Positions 1-9,619 of a stretch of DNA of 64,000 nucleotides are shown here, in pieces. Source of the stretch: Nodosilinea sp. E11 (GTDB lineage Bacteria > Cyanobacteriota > Cyanobacteriia > Phormidesmidales > Phormidesmidaceae). The DNA is taken from contig NZ_CP136520.1 in assembly GCF_032813545.1 (NCBI RefSeq), forward strand, positions 2,908,001 through 2,972,000. Direction: 5' to 3'. Under the pieces are notes generated by a model. That model had not been told where the DNA came from, made no database searches, and saw nothing but the letters and a program-made list of their open reading frames with translations. Position numbers and translations under genes: made by a program. Every line of letters begins with the position of its first letter. Within the stretch, counting starts at the first letter, position 1.

Positions 1-22
1 TGGTGGGCAGTGCCCACCCTAC
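1..22. repeat. Dispersed palindromic repeat, copy 1
   Basis: This near-perfect palindrome pairs GGTGGGC with GCCCACC. Its sequence TGGTGGGCAGTGCCCACC continues with CTAC, and the same 22 bases recur at 25424-25445. A variant in the opposite orientation lies at 18774-18794. It is cut by the window edge, so more of the unit may lie outside. A second, weaker GGTGGGA/TCCTACC pairing follows at about 34-53. It sits just past the 3' end of the flavodiiron gene and could also act as a terminator. Confidence 0.7.
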
Positions 23-78
23 GGTGGCTACTGGTGGGATAGCCGTCCTACCATGGCTGGGTTGCCGGCGATTTTAGC

Positions 79-1803
79 TTAGTAGTAGGTGCCAACCTTG
101 CGGTGATGCACAGCGGTCTGACCTTCAGGGTCAGACACCTTACCGTCGTGCACCGTGCAATACACAATCCAGTGATCACTGACTTCCATACGAGTAGTCA
201 CTTCGCACTCAATGTAAGCCAGGGCATCGGCCAACAGGGGTGAGCCATTGGTAGCTGGGCGGGTGCGCACACCAGCAAAGCGATCGGCACCGGGGGCAAA
301 CCGCTTGAGAAAATGCTTCATCAGCCCTAGGTGCTTACCCTCTTCAAGAATATTCAGCACGAAGGTATCGCCCACCTGCATCAGCGACTCGATGGCGCGG
401 TCTTTGGCCACCGCCACCGTAAAGCCCAGGGGCTGAAAGCTGGCCTGAGACACCCAGGAAGCCAACATAGCGCTAGACAGTTCACCCTTTTTGGCGGTGA
501 TGATATATAGCCCGCTGCTAATGCGGCCCAGGGCCTTTTCAAGGTCGGCATCGAGAGATTTGAGTTTCTTGAGCTTGCCCGCCTGGGCGAGGCTCTGGCC
601 CAGGTCGGTGCCCGCCTCTTCGCACGACTGGTACAGCCCTTCGGTGGGGCTGTCTTTAATGCGAATGGGCGCAAACGCTTGGATCAGTTCTAGATCTTGA
701 AACTTGTTGGCCAAGGGATCGACCGGCTCGTCGTCACCACCGTAGGATTCAAACAGGCCAATAGTTTGTTTGCCGTGCACTGCCGCCAAAATCGTGCCCA
801 GGGTGGTCTGGGTTTCCTGAGCCCTTACCCCGGCAACGGGGGGCATGCCAACAACTAAGCCCTTAGAGCGACTCACCAACTCCATCACCTCTTGGGGATC
901 GGCGGAGCGCATGTCCATCATTTCGACGGCGACACCGGTTTTGGTAATACCGCGAGCGATCGCCTGGGAAATGCGATCGCTATAGCCGTAGTCAGATACG
1001 TAGAACACCGCGACTAAATCTTCGGCCTTCGTTTTTTCCTGGCTCCAGCGCTGATAGCGGCCCGTTAGCTCGCCCACGTTGTAGCGCAGCAGGGGGCCGT
1101 GGCCCGTAGCCACCATATTCACGGGGGGCAGAGCATCCATACGTTTCATTGCCCCCAGCACCGAGCGGGCATTGGGAGCCATCAGGCACTCGTAGTAAAA
1201 GCGAAAATCGGGGGAAATCGCCTCTAAATCTTCGTCGTAGGGGGCATCGCTGCAATAGTGCAGGCCAAAGGCATCGCAGGTAAACAGCACACCGGTTTTG
1301 TGGTCGTAGGTGAAGATGGTGTCGGGCCAGTGCAGGTTAGGGGCGCTGACAAACTCTAGAGTGTGGCCGTTGCCTAGCTCTAGGGTGTCACCGTTTTTGA
1401 CGATTATGCGCTCGAAGGGGTGGTGCACCAAGTCTTCGAGGAAAGCGATCGCCACCTTAGACCCCACCACCACCACCTGGGGAGCCAGCTCTAGCACATC
1501 GCGCACTAGGCCGCTGTGGTCGGGCTCGGTGTGGCTAATCACCAAATAATCAATGGTTTTGGGGTCAATTTCGCCCGTTAGGGTCTTGAGGTACAGCTCC
1601 TGAAACTTGGCGTGGGAAGTATCGACCAGGGCGACTTTCTCGCCGCGAATAATGAAAGAGTTGTAGGTAGTGCCATTTTGCAGGCCGAACTCAATGTCGA
1701 AGCGATCGCGATCCCAATCGAGGGAGCGAATGGTAGTGGTGTCGTCAGCTACCCCTTCGACCTGAATGGTGAGGCGCTTTTGCGCTGGTGCCGCTACAAC
1801 CAT
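79..1803 (-). CDS. flv3: Flavodiiron protein (diflavin flavoprotein), Flv3 type
   Basis: Cyanobacterial A-type flavodiiron proteins reduce O2 to water with electrons from the photosystem I acceptor side and so protect PSI. The 574 residues show the three-domain layout. A metallo-beta-lactamase-like diiron domain (about 1-245) is followed by a flavodoxin-like domain (about 262-405) and a C-terminal flavin-reductase domain (about 425-574) found only in the phototroph class. All diiron ligands are canonical: H91, E93, D95 and H96 in HTEPDH, H158, D177 and H235. This favours Flv3 over Flv1, whose ligands are substituted. No partner flv gene is visible nearby. The ATG start is supported by a strong GGAGG just upstream, on the minus strand at about 1809-1813. 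Flv3 versus Flv2/Flv4 rests on remembered family similarity. Confidence 0.88.
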   Translation of the reverse strand: MVVAAPAQKRLTIQVEGVADDTTTIRSLDWDRDRFDIEFGLQNGTTYNSFIIRGEKVALVDTSHAKFQELYLKTLTGEIDPKTIDYLVISHTEPDHSGLVRDVLELAPQVVVVGSKVAIAFLEDLVHHPFERIIVKNGDTLELGNGHTLEFVSAPNLHWPDTIFTYDHKTGVLFTCDAFGLHYCSDAPYDEDLEAISPDFRFYYECLMAPNARSVLGAMKRMDALPPVNMVATGHGPLLRYNVGELTGRYQRWSQEKTKAEDLVAVFYVSDYGYSDRISQAIARGITKTGVAVEMMDMRSADPQEVMELVSRSKGLVVGMPPVAGVRAQETQTTLGTILAAVHGKQTIGLFESYGGDDEPVDPLANKFQDLELIQAFAPIRIKDSPTEGLYQSCEEAGTDLGQSLAQAGKLKKLKSLDADLEKALGRISSGLYIITAKKGELSSAMLASWVSQASFQPLGFTVAVAKDRAIESLMQVGDTFVLNILEEGKHLGLMKHFLKRFAPGADRFAGVRTRPATNGSPLLADALAYIECEVTTRMEVSDHWIVYCTVHDGKVSDPEGQTAVHHRKVGTYY

Positions 1804-2337
1804 GGAGAACCTCCTGCAAAATTAGGTGCTGCTAACTCGAGAGATCAAGCTCAATTCTAAAGTTTAAACCTCGTTCACTGAGGAACCGGGAGCCATTTTC
1901 ACCCTCACACGCTCTCCTGAAGGACAAGGGCAATGGGCAAGATTGAGCACTGCGGTTCTAAGCCAAACTGAGTTTAGCAATCGACATGTTTCTTAATTCT
2001 CGCTTTAAACCGGGAGACTGGGGATCAAAATACCTGATTACTCCAATTGCGATCGGTAACCATTGGCGATGGGTGATGATAGATCTGGAGGTTTCTAGGG
2101 CAAACTTTTGCTGACATAGAATCAGGTATGGGTAGCGCTTCAAACCGCGATCCCAAGGCAACGGATAGGCTACCCATCCCTTAGCAGCCACCTACCACTG
2201 ACAACATTCACTGACAACATTTGAGACGTAGTTCAAACCTCGCTCTCAAGCAAGCGGTGGCTAACCCCCGCACCCAAACACCCTCCCTGCTCGATAGGCT
2301 AAAGAGATCCGTCCTTTGACCGGTTGTTGCCATTTTC
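1804..2337. other. Intergenic region between divergent flv3 and the HD-GYP regulator
   Basis: These 534 bases hold the upstream regions of two divergent genes. The flv3 ribosome binding site is at the left end. I see no RNA gene or convincing protein gene. A 77-codon minus-strand frame at 1958-2191 has no recognisable family and no clear ribosome binding site. Confidence 0.5.
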
Positions 2338-3393
2338 ATGGTTGTCGCTGTGCCCTACCGAAATTCTTTGCCGCCCCGCGTGCTAGTGGTCGATGATCAC
2401 GCCCCTAGCCGCATGACTGCCGTTGCCCTGTTGTCGGTGGAGGGGTACCAGGTAGAGCAGGCCAACTGTGGCCAAAGTGCCCTCAGCCGGGTATTTCAGC
2501 ACCAACCTGACCTGATTTTGCTAGATGTGATGATGCCTGGCCTTGACGGCTATGAGGTCTGTCGCCAGCTCAAGGAAAATGACAATACTCGGCTGATCCC
2601 CGTGGTGTTTGTGACGGCCCTAGGCGATCGCGAAGCCAGGTTGCGGGGCATTGAAGCGGGCGGCGACGACTTTCTAACCAAGCCCTTTGACCAGCTCGAA
2701 CTATCGGCCCGAGTCAAGTCGCTAATTCACCAAAAACGTCTCAACGAAGATCTCGACCACGCCGAAAAGGTGCTGTTTTCTATCGCTCGCACGATCGAGA
2801 GCCGCGATCCCAATACCGGTGACCACTGCGATCGCCTCGTCAGCCTGGGGCGCAGCCTTGGCGAATACCTGAGGCTATCTGCCGCCCATATTCGCGATTT
2901 GGCCTGGGCAGGTTACCTCCACGACATCGGCAAAGTGGGCATCCCCGACGCCGTGCTACTCAAAACCGGCCCACTCACCGTTGCCGAGCGCACGATTATG
3001 GAACAGCACGTCGCCATTGGCGAAGAAATTTGCCGCCCCTTGCGCACCATGCAGGGCGTATTGCCCATCATTCGCCACCACCACGAGCGCTGGAACGGCA
3101 GCGGCTACCCCGATGGGTTAGCTGGGGCAGCCATTCCCCGACTGGCACAGATTTTTCAGCTCATCGACATTTTCGACGCCTTAACCCACGATCGCCCCTA
3201 CAAACCAGCCTTCTCCATCGAAGAATCGCTGCGCATTATGGGCGAAGAGGTCGAGCGGGGCTGGCGAGACCCAGCCTTAATGGCTGAGTTTGAGCGGTTC
3301 ATTCGCAACCACTATGGCGATCTGCCTCCTAGCCCTCAGCAAGTGACTCGTAGCATTGAGCAGCCTCAGTCTGTCAGACAGCCATATGTCTAA
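2338..3393 (+). CDS. Response regulator with HD-GYP domain (putative c-di-GMP phosphodiesterase)
   Basis: This is an RpfG-like two-domain protein of 351 residues. The N-terminal receiver domain (about 13-130) has the acidic pair D19/D20, phosphoacceptor D63 in LLDVMMPG and K115 in TKPF, so it looks phosphorylatable. The C-terminal HD-GYP domain (about 145-325) has the HD pair H195-D196 in LHDIGKVGIP, a histidine cluster HHHER and GSGYP, the signature of c-di-GMP hydrolases. It is cytosolic, with no membrane segment. No histidine kinase is adjacent, so the cognate sensor is unknown; the nearest sensor-like gene is at 9603-12461. The ATG start has no good Shine-Dalgarno. The exact output (c-di-GMP hydrolysis or another cyclic nucleotide) is inferred from the family. 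Confidence 0.9.
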   Translation: MVVAVPYRNSLPPRVLVVDDHAPSRMTAVALLSVEGYQVEQANCGQSALSRVFQHQPDLILLDVMMPGLDGYEVCRQLKENDNTRLIPVVFVTALGDREARLRGIEAGGDDFLTKPFDQLELSARVKSLIHQKRLNEDLDHAEKVLFSIARTIESRDPNTGDHCDRLVSLGRSLGEYLRLSAAHIRDLAWAGYLHDIGKVGIPDAVLLKTGPLTVAERTIMEQHVAIGEEICRPLRTMQGVLPIIRHHHERWNGSGYPDGLAGAAIPRLAQIFQLIDIFDALTHDRPYKPAFSIEESLRIMGEEVERGWRDPALMAEFERFIRNHYGDLPPSPQQVTRSIEQPQSVRQPYV

Positions 3394-3776
3394 CGCGATC
3401 GAGAGCAGCCAAGCTGAGCAAATCTCTAGGGTCACCAGTGGACAAACTGATTCTTTTTTTCAGTTATGTAGCGGGCTTGTCTTTTTTGAAAGACAAATCG
3501 CAACTACATTTAAGTAAACACCGCTAATTCTTCCCTTTGAGGGATGATTAGCGTAGCTGTAATCAGGGTTATTCTTCCAAGCCGCTCTAAGCGTGTTTGA
3601 TCCCCAAAGCTGGTAAGTTGGGCCACCTGTCGGTTCTAGATACTGCCACTGGAGCGATCGCTTTGAGTCAGTTTTTAATCGCCTTGACCAGGCTTTGAGG
3701 TTAGGGTTGAAGCGTTGTGTAGCTGTTATCGTCAAACCAGAATTTAGTTTGGATGCACGTTTAGGGGATTTTTTTC
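3394..3776. other. Intergenic region, no supported gene
   Basis: These 383 bases separate the HD-GYP gene from the degenerate receiver gene and look richer in A+T than the flanks. A minus-strand frame at 3460-3786 runs into the start of the next gene and matches no family I know, so I treat it as chance. The segment probably carries the promoter of the downstream gene, but I see no clear -35/-10 pair. Confidence 0.4.
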
Positions 3777-4556
3777 GTGGATGCACCGCAGAAACTGGCT
3801 TTCGTTGTTCAATCTAACCGCCTTCAGGGGCTAATGTGGCAAGCCCTACTCAAGTCGCAAAAATTAGCCGTTATTTTAGAGCCGGCCAAAAGCGACTTGG
3901 CCGACTGCGTAAGTCAGATTGCCAGCGCCGGGCTTACTCTCCCTGACATCATCGTGCTGGATACCGAGGCCCCAGAACTCAACCCCTACGAATTTTGTCG
4001 ATGGTGCCGCGATACCCATCCCCACATCCAGATCTTTTTAACCCGCTGCCGTCAGTTACATATCTCTGATACCGAGCGACGATGGGCCAAGCAGCAGGGA
4101 GCAACCGAATTTCTGGGTGGCTTCGATCGCAACACCCTGATGAGCGGCGCTACGGAAAACACTAAGCGCATTCTCAGCAGCCTCGACTACCCGTTCCTCA
4201 ACGAAAAAGCGCTGCTGACGGTGCTACTGAACATTCGCCGCCAGCTAAATCTGTCCCAGGCCAGCACCGCCCCCGCCTCGGCCAAGCCCATCCCACTACC
4301 CACAAAGGGCAGCGGATTGACCTTGACAAGCTCTCAGGAGACGGGTAAGCCCTCTGCTGACCCTCTCAACGATATCGACTGGGTGACCTCTGGGCTACGG
4401 GCTCTGGGCAATGGGATAGCCCGCAAACCTACGAAGGAAACGTTAGCCTCACCCCCACCAGCGGTTAAGTCTAGCGCCCTACCTAAACCCGTAGCCTCCG
4501 ACGAAAAACTGGCCGAAGGTGTTACCGTACGACGGTACCGGGGTGTGGTTTACTAA
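3777..4556 (+). CDS. Degenerate receiver-domain protein with C-terminal YRGVVY tail
   Basis: This 259-residue protein starts at a GTG. Residues about 5-150 fold like a receiver domain: the hydrophobic beta strand IIVLD carries an aspartate at position 62, followed by a proline-containing loop. The usual N-terminal acidic pair and the late TKP lysine are not recognisable, so phosphorylation is doubtful. A Pro/Ser/Thr-rich linker (about 165-240) follows, and the protein ends with RRYRGVVY. That short terminus resembles the YRG-V-Y motif that opens DUF4278 proteins in cyanobacteria; its role here is unknown. It lies on the same strand as the HD-GYP regulator, 383 bases downstream. A perfect bidirectional hairpin separates it from convergent topA. 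The function is not known and I infer only a regulatory or scaffold role. Confidence 0.75.
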   Translation: MDAPQKLAFVVQSNRLQGLMWQALLKSQKLAVILEPAKSDLADCVSQIASAGLTLPDIIVLDTEAPELNPYEFCRWCRDTHPHIQIFLTRCRQLHISDTERRWAKQQGATEFLGGFDRNTLMSGATENTKRILSSLDYPFLNEKALLTVLLNIRRQLNLSQASTAPASAKPIPLPTKGSGLTLTSSQETGKPSADPLNDIDWVTSGLRALGNGIARKPTKETLASPPPAVKSSALPKPVASDEKLAEGVTVRRYRGVVY

Positions 4557-4579
4557 TCGCGATCGCCAACATTTCTTCA

Positions 4580-4613
4580 AAAGCCCCAGGTTCTCTGATG
4601 AACCTGGGGCTTT
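4580..4613. terminator. Bidirectional hairpin terminator
   Basis: A perfect 14-bp stem pairs AAAGCCCCAGGTTC at 4580-4593 with GAACCTGGGGCTTT at 4600-4613, around a 6-base loop. T/A runs at both ends make it usable by the receiver-like gene (+) and by topA (-). Confidence 0.9.
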
Positions 4614-4644
4614 GACTATCCATCCCCATGCGCTAGTCGTCGGA

Positions 4645-7443
4645 CTAAGCCTCAGGCTCTGGGGCTGGGTCAGTAGCTTTTTTAGACGTGGCTTTGCGGG
4701 TTGTAGTCTTGGTGGTTTTAGCCGCCGTCGATCGCGTAGCCTTCTTCGCTTCTGTACCAGACTTTGTGGCAGACGCCTTAGTGGTAGACGCTTTGGTGCT
4801 AGTTGCCTTAGTGGTTTTCTTGGTGCCACTGGCTTTGCTGGCCGCAGCCGTTTTGGTCGTACGGGAAGTGGTCGTTTTTTTGCTGCCGCCTTTAGTCTTT
4901 TTAGTTGATGCCTTGGCGTTAATCCAGCTGAGGGCCTCTTCTAAAGAAATTGAATCTAGCTCGGTGTTCTCGGGCACTGAGGCATTGATTTTGCCATGCT
5001 TAACGTAGAGACCGTAGGGGCCATTAAACACCGCCACTGGCTCATTATCGTCAGGGTGAGCCCCCAACTCCTTAAGGGGATCAACTTTTTTACGGCCCCG
5101 CCCGGCTTTAGGCTGAGCCAGCAGCTCTAGAGCTCGCTCTAGGGTGACAGTCAACACGTCGTCATCGCCTTTGAGCGAACGATAGTCGCGCCCTTCCTTG
5201 CCCTGGTCATGCACAATATAGGGGCCAAAGCGACCCTGCCCGGCCTTGATGGACTTGCCCGTTTCTGGATGGGCACCCAGGTTACGGGGAAGTTGCAGCA
5301 GCCCCACCGCCATCTCCAAGGTAACTGCCTCGGGCTGAGTGCCCTTGGGCAAAGAAGCCCGCTTGGGGTTTGGGTTATCGTCGGTAGGTTCGCCTAGCTG
5401 CACGTAGGGGCCGTAGGGGCCAATGCGCATAAAGATCGGTTCCCCGGTGTCGGGGTGTAGGCCGACTTTGTCGGGGCCTTCAACCTTTTGCTTGATGATC
5501 CGCTCAATGTGTTCGCCATCCAAATCGGCGGGGGGCACATCGGCAGGAATCGAAGCCTTCACCGACTCTTCGCCGGTGCCAATCTCAACGTAGGGGCCAT
5601 AGCGACCAATGCGAATTTTGGCCTCTAGATCGTCTAGCAACACCGTGCGGGCGGTGGTGGGGTCAATCTGGGTTTCGCGCTCGTGCACTAGGGTTTCTAG
5701 CCCCTGATCTCCAGAGTAAAAGGCCTTCAGGTAGGGCAGCCATTCGACTTCGCCTGTGGAGATATCGTCGAGGGTCTGCTCCATTCGGGCCGTAAAGTGC
5801 ACATCCACCAGATCGGGGAAATTTTGCTCGAGCAGTTCGGTTACCGCAAAGGCCGTAAACGTGGGGATCAAGCTGTTGTTGACCAGGTTGACGTAGCCGC
5901 GATCGATGATCGTGCTGATCACGGTGGCGTAGGTGCTGGGGCGACCAATGCCTTCACTCTCTAGGGTTTTGACCAGGGTGGCTTCGGTGTAGCGCGCCGG
6001 AGGCTGCGTTTCGTGGCCAATGGCATCTAGATTGGTACAGCTGAGGGCATCTCCCGTAGCCAGAGCCGGCAGCAGCACCTCTTGATCTTCGATCGCCGCA
6101 TCGGGGTCGTCGGAGCCTTCGACGTAGGCGCGAAAGAAGCCAGGGAAGTCAATGCGCTTGCCGGTAGCCCGGAAAATGGCGTTTTCCACCTCAATGGAGG
6201 CGGTGATGTTGGTCTGGCGGGCCTCGGCCATTTGGCTGGCCACCGTGCGCTTCCAGATCAGGTCGTAGAGGGCGGCTTCGCGACCGGTCAGGCCAGTTTC
6301 TTTAGGGGTTCTAAAGGTGCTGCCAGCGGGGCGAATAGCCTCGTGGGCTTCCTGGGCACCCTTCGACTTAGTGGCGTACTGGCGGGGTTTGGGGCTGAGG
6401 TAGTCGGTGCCGTACTTGGTGGTGACGCAGGCGCGGGCAGCGGCGATCGCCTGCTCCGACAGATGCACCGAGTCGGTACGCATGTAGGTGATGTAACCCT
6501 GCTCGTAGAGGTTTTGGGCTACCCGCATGGTGTCGCGGGCCGAGAGCCGCAGCTTGCGGTTGGCCTCCTGTTGCAGGGTGGAGGTCGTGAAGGGCGGTGA
6601 GGGTTTGCGGGTGTTGGGGCGTTCTTCGAGATTGCTGACCGTCCAGACCCCGGCTTGCAGGCGGGTTTGCAGGTCTTGGGCCTGAGCCTCGTCAAGCAGC
6701 ACCACCTCGCGGCCCTCGGCCACACGCCCGGTAGACTCATCGAAGTCGCTGCCGTTGGCCAGGCGGGTACCGCCGAGGGAGTAGAGCTTGGCCTCAAAGG
6801 CATTTTTGTCTTTGAGCAGACTGGCTTTGAGATCCCAGTAGGAGCCTCGCCGGAAGGCGCGGCGTTCTTGCTCACGCTTAACGACCACCTTGACGGCGAC
6901 CGATTGTACCCGACCAGCCGAGAGGCCGCCAGCAATTTTCTTCCACAGCAGAGGCGAGAGAGTGTAGCCCACCAGGCGGTCTAAGATCCGGCGGGTTTCT
7001 TGGGCATGCACCAGCTGACTATCAATGTCGCGGCAGTTGTCGAGGGAGGCCTGGATGGCCTCTTGGGTGATTTCGTGGAACACCATGCGCCGGGTAGGCA
7101 CCTTGGGGTTGAGCACTTGAAGCAGGTGCCAGCTAATGCTCTCACCTTCGCGGTCTTCGTCAGTGGCTAGTAGTAGTTCGTCGGCGTTCTTGAGGGCGTC
7201 TTTGAGGGTTTTGACGACTTTTTTTTTGTCGCTGGGCACGATGTACAGCGGCGCAAAGTCATCTTCCGGATTGACCCCTAGCTGAGCCCATTTTTCGCCC
7301 TTGACATTGGCAGGAATTTCGCTGGCCGATCGCGGCAAATCGCGCACGTGCCCCATAGACGCCTCAACCCTGTACCCCGCCGGGAGATAGTTGCGAATCG
7401 TTTTGGCCTTAGTAGGAGACTCGACAATAACAAGGGTTGACAT
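4645..7443 (-). CDS. topA: DNA topoisomerase I
   Basis: Type IA topoisomerase that relaxes negative supercoils through a transient tyrosyl-DNA bond. The start [15 protein letters not shown] at 7443 is the family start; the frame stays open 11 codons further upstream but that extension looks non-coding. The TOPRIM domain carries the early glutamate in VESPTKAK and the DEDREGES acidic cluster. The catalytic tyrosine lies in YITYMRTDS, about residue 320 from this start. The C-terminal third has several topo C-terminal repeats ([39 protein letters not shown]). It ends in a low-complexity Lys/Thr/Ala/Ser tail of about 90 residues, which probably binds DNA non-specifically. At about 932 residues it has the usual cyanobacterial length. 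Confidence 0.97.
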   Translation of the reverse strand: MSTLVIVESPTKAKTIRNYLPAGYRVEASMGHVRDLPRSASEIPANVKGEKWAQLGVNPEDDFAPLYIVPSDKKKVVKTLKDALKNADELLLATDEDREGESISWHLLQVLNPKVPTRRMVFHEITQEAIQASLDNCRDIDSQLVHAQETRRILDRLVGYTLSPLLWKKIAGGLSAGRVQSVAVKVVVKREQERRAFRRGSYWDLKASLLKDKNAFEAKLYSLGGTRLANGSDFDESTGRVAEGREVVLLDEAQAQDLQTRLQAGVWTVSNLEERPNTRKPSPPFTTSTLQQEANRKLRLSARDTMRVAQNLYEQGYITYMRTDSVHLSEQAIAAARACVTTKYGTDYLSPKPRQYATKSKGAQEAHEAIRPAGSTFRTPKETGLTGREAALYDLIWKRTVASQMAEARQTNITASIEVENAIFRATGKRIDFPGFFRAYVEGSDDPDAAIEDQEVLLPALATGDALSCTNLDAIGHETQPPARYTEATLVKTLESEGIGRPSTYATVISTIIDRGYVNLVNNSLIPTFTAFAVTELLEQNFPDLVDVHFTARMEQTLDDISTGEVEWLPYLKAFYSGDQGLETLVHERETQIDPTTARTVLLDDLEAKIRIGRYGPYVEIGTGEESVKASIPADVPPADLDGEHIERIIKQKVEGPDKVGLHPDTGEPIFMRIGPYGPYVQLGEPTDDNPNPKRASLPKGTQPEAVTLEMAVGLLQLPRNLGAHPETGKSIKAGQGRFGPYIVHDQGKEGRDYRSLKGDDDVLTVTLERALELLAQPKAGRGRKKVDPLKELGAHPDDNEPVAVFNGPYGLYVKHGKINASVPENTELDSISLEEALSWINAKASTKKTKGGSKKTTTSRTTKTAAASKASGTKKTTKATSTKASTTKASATKSGTEAKKATRSTAAKTTKTTTRKATSKKATDPAPEPEA

Positions 7444-7966
7444 AGGGCTGCTGGCACTGGGGGATATCGTTAGCAATCGCGGTTGAGCTCTTTTTAACCT
7501 ACAGGATCAATCTGTAGCGGAGCGGGTTCTAAAAACCTATCTATATATTTGGCAAGGATGATGGCCAGATAATCAACACTGTACTGCACACCTATAGAAC
7601 TGCTGGTGCTCTTGGCCATGAAAACTTAACCATTGACACCCTAGAGTCAAAACCTTGGACCTGATCTATGGTTCTCACCTGCCGGGCTATACGTTCCATA
7701 CATAGATCATTCCGCTGGCGATCGTCTAGCCCTGACTCTAGCCTTGACTGAGCAACGCCAGCAGGAAAGTTTTGGGCTCTCCCCTGGCCGAGAGGCTGCG
7801 ATCGCGCTACCATCGGCCCATTGATTGATGCTGATGACCTCACGATTACCGAGTATGGTGAGGCAGAGATAATTTACAGTTGCGATCACCCTTGAGCTTT
7901 GGCCCCTGGTCACCGCACGATTGAACTGGTACGGTTAAACATAGAATTTCGCGGAAAAGGTACCCA
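7444..7966. other. Intergenic region between divergent topA and ndhB
   Basis: These roughly 520 bases must contain the promoters of both topA and ndhB. Several short overlapping minus-strand frames (7592-7843, 7707-7913, 7846-8037) have no family resemblance and no ribosome binding sites. I see no RNA gene or repeat. Confidence 0.4.
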
Positions 7967-9517
7967 ATGGATCTCGTCAACCTCGGGGCACAGCTCAACG
8001 CTGGCACTATCTGGCCAGAGGCCGTTCTGTTGGCCACGATTTTGGTGATTTTGGTAGGCGACCTGATTCAGGGCCGCTCCTCCTCAGCCTGGACACCCTA
8101 CGCCGCCATAGCTGGGGGTCTAGGTGCTGTGGTGATGCTGGTGTTGCAGTGGTCAATGGCCAACCCAATTGGGTTTTTAGGAGCCTTTAACGCCGACGAT
8201 TTAAGTATTGTGTTTCGCGGCATTATTGCTCTCTCGGCGGTAGTAACGGTGCCGATGTCAATCCGCTACGTCGAGCAGTCAGGCACCCCCCTAGCCGAAT
8301 TTTTGGTGATTTTGTTCACCGCTACTCTGGGGGGCATGTTTCTCTCAGGGGCTAGCGAGCTGGTGATGATTTTCGTTGCCCTAGAGACCCTAAGTATCTC
8401 GTCGTACCTGTTAACCGGCTACATGAAGCGAGATCCTCGCTCTAACGAAGCGGCGCTCAAGTACCTGCTGATTGGCGCGGCTAGCTCAGCTATTTTTCTC
8501 TACGGGTCGTCGCTGCTGTACGGGTTATCGGGGGGTGAAACTCGGCTGAGTGCGATCGCAGCCAATATCGTCAGCGACGGCAGCGAGGCCCCGATTGGCC
8601 TAGTCGTGGCCCTAGTGTTTGTGATCGCCGGGATTGCCTTTAAGATTGCCGCTGTGCCCTTTCACCAGTGGACCCCTGACGTGTACGAGGGGTCACCGAC
8701 TCCAGTGGTGGCCTTTTTGTCGGTGGGGTCTAAAACCGCCGGTTTTGCCCTGGCGATTCGGCTTCTGGTCACGGCTTTCCCGCTGGTGTCAGAGCAATGG
8801 CACTTTGTCTTTACCGCCCTGGCCATTCTGAGCATGGTGCTGGGCAACGTAGTAGCCCTGGCCCAGACCAGCATGAAGCGGCTGCTGGCCTACTCCTCCA
8901 TTGGCCAGGCAGGCTTTCTGATGATTGGCCTTGTGGTGGGTACCGATGCGGGCTATGCCAGCATGCTCTACTACCTGCTGGTCTATCTATTTATGAACTT
9001 GGGCGGCTTTACCTGCGTCATTTTGTTCTCGCTGCGCACAGGTACCGACCAAATTAGTGAATATGCCGGGCTCTACCAAAAAGATCCGCTGCTCACCCTA
9101 GGGTTGAGCATTTGCCTGCTATCGCTGGGGGGCATTCCACCCATGGCTGGGTTCTTTGGCAAAATCTACATCTTCTGGGCCGGTTGGCAGGCTGGAGCTT
9201 ACGGACTGGTGCTGTTGGGTTTGGTCACCAGTGTGATTTCCATCTACTACTACATTCGCGTCATCAAGATGATGGTGGTCAAAGAACCCCAAGAAATGTC
9301 TGACGCTGTCAAAGGCTACCCCGCTATCCGTTGGGATTTGCCTGGTCTACGCCCCATGCAGGTCAGTCTGATTTTGGCAGTGGTGGCCACCTCGTTAGCG
9401 GGCATCTTGTCAAACCCATTATTTACCATCGCCAATAACGCCGTTACCCAAACCCCAATGCTTCAAAGCCCTGCGGCCCAGGTAGCGGTGCGCCCCATAG
9501 CAACGACGCAAGAGTAA
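7967..9517 (+). CDS. ndhB: NAD(P)H-quinone oxidoreductase subunit 2 (NdhB)
   Basis: Membrane subunit of the cyanobacterial NDH-1 complex, which moves electrons from ferredoxin to plastoquinone in respiration and cyclic flow while pumping protons. The 516 residues form about 14 hydrophobic segments, as expected. Family landmarks include a lysine and proline within helices at [17 protein letters not shown], the [15 protein letters not shown] stretch and [12 protein letters not shown]. The ATG start follows AAAAGG. The gene stands alone, as ndhB usually does in cyanobacteria. A hairpin at 9590-9619 ends it. Confidence 0.97.
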   Translation: MDLVNLGAQLNAGTIWPEAVLLATILVILVGDLIQGRSSSAWTPYAAIAGGLGAVVMLVLQWSMANPIGFLGAFNADDLSIVFRGIIALSAVVTVPMSIRYVEQSGTPLAEFLVILFTATLGGMFLSGASELVMIFVALETLSISSYLLTGYMKRDPRSNEAALKYLLIGAASSAIFLYGSSLLYGLSGGETRLSAIAANIVSDGSEAPIGLVVALVFVIAGIAFKIAAVPFHQWTPDVYEGSPTPVVAFLSVGSKTAGFALAIRLLVTAFPLVSEQWHFVFTALAILSMVLGNVVALAQTSMKRLLAYSSIGQAGFLMIGLVVGTDAGYASMLYYLLVYLFMNLGGFTCVILFSLRTGTDQISEYAGLYQKDPLLTLGLSICLLSLGGIPPMAGFFGKIYIFWAGWQAGAYGLVLLGLVTSVISIYYYIRVIKMMVVKEPQEMSDAVKGYPAIRWDLPGLRPMQVSLILAVVATSLAGILSNPLFTIANNAVTQTPMLQSPAAQVAVRPIATTQE

Positions 9518-9589
9518 TGTTTTCTAGGATTTGAGTGCGGGGTTTACGCCAAAATTCTGCACTTACCTCACATGATGGATTTAATCTAT

Positions 9590-9619
9590 AGCCCAGCCCG
9601 ACTTAAGTCAGGCTGGGCT
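9590..9619. terminator. Hairpin between convergent ndhB and the GAF sensor gene
   Basis: AGCCCAGCC at 9590-9598 pairs with GGCTGGGCT at 9611-9619. The inner palindrome GACTTAAGTC extends the stem across one mismatch. The TAA stop of the minus-strand sensor gene (9603-9605) lies inside the hairpin. U-tracts are short, so efficiency is uncertain. Confidence 0.7.

Noticed and set aside
1958..2191. 77-codon minus-strand frame between flv3 and the HD-GYP gene
   Set aside because: No family resemblance, no ribosome binding site and no neighbour in operon distance; likely chance.
3460..3786. 108-codon minus-strand frame in the gap before the receiver-like gene
   Set aside because: It overlaps the start of a better-supported gene, is very basic and resembles nothing known.
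6082..6600. 172-codon plus-strand frame with Gly/Ala/Val-rich product
   Set aside because: Antisense to topA; a by-product of GC-rich coding sequence.
7592..8037. Three overlapping minus-strand frames upstream of ndhB
   Set aside because: No recognisable domain, mutually overlapping, and the last one enters ndhB.
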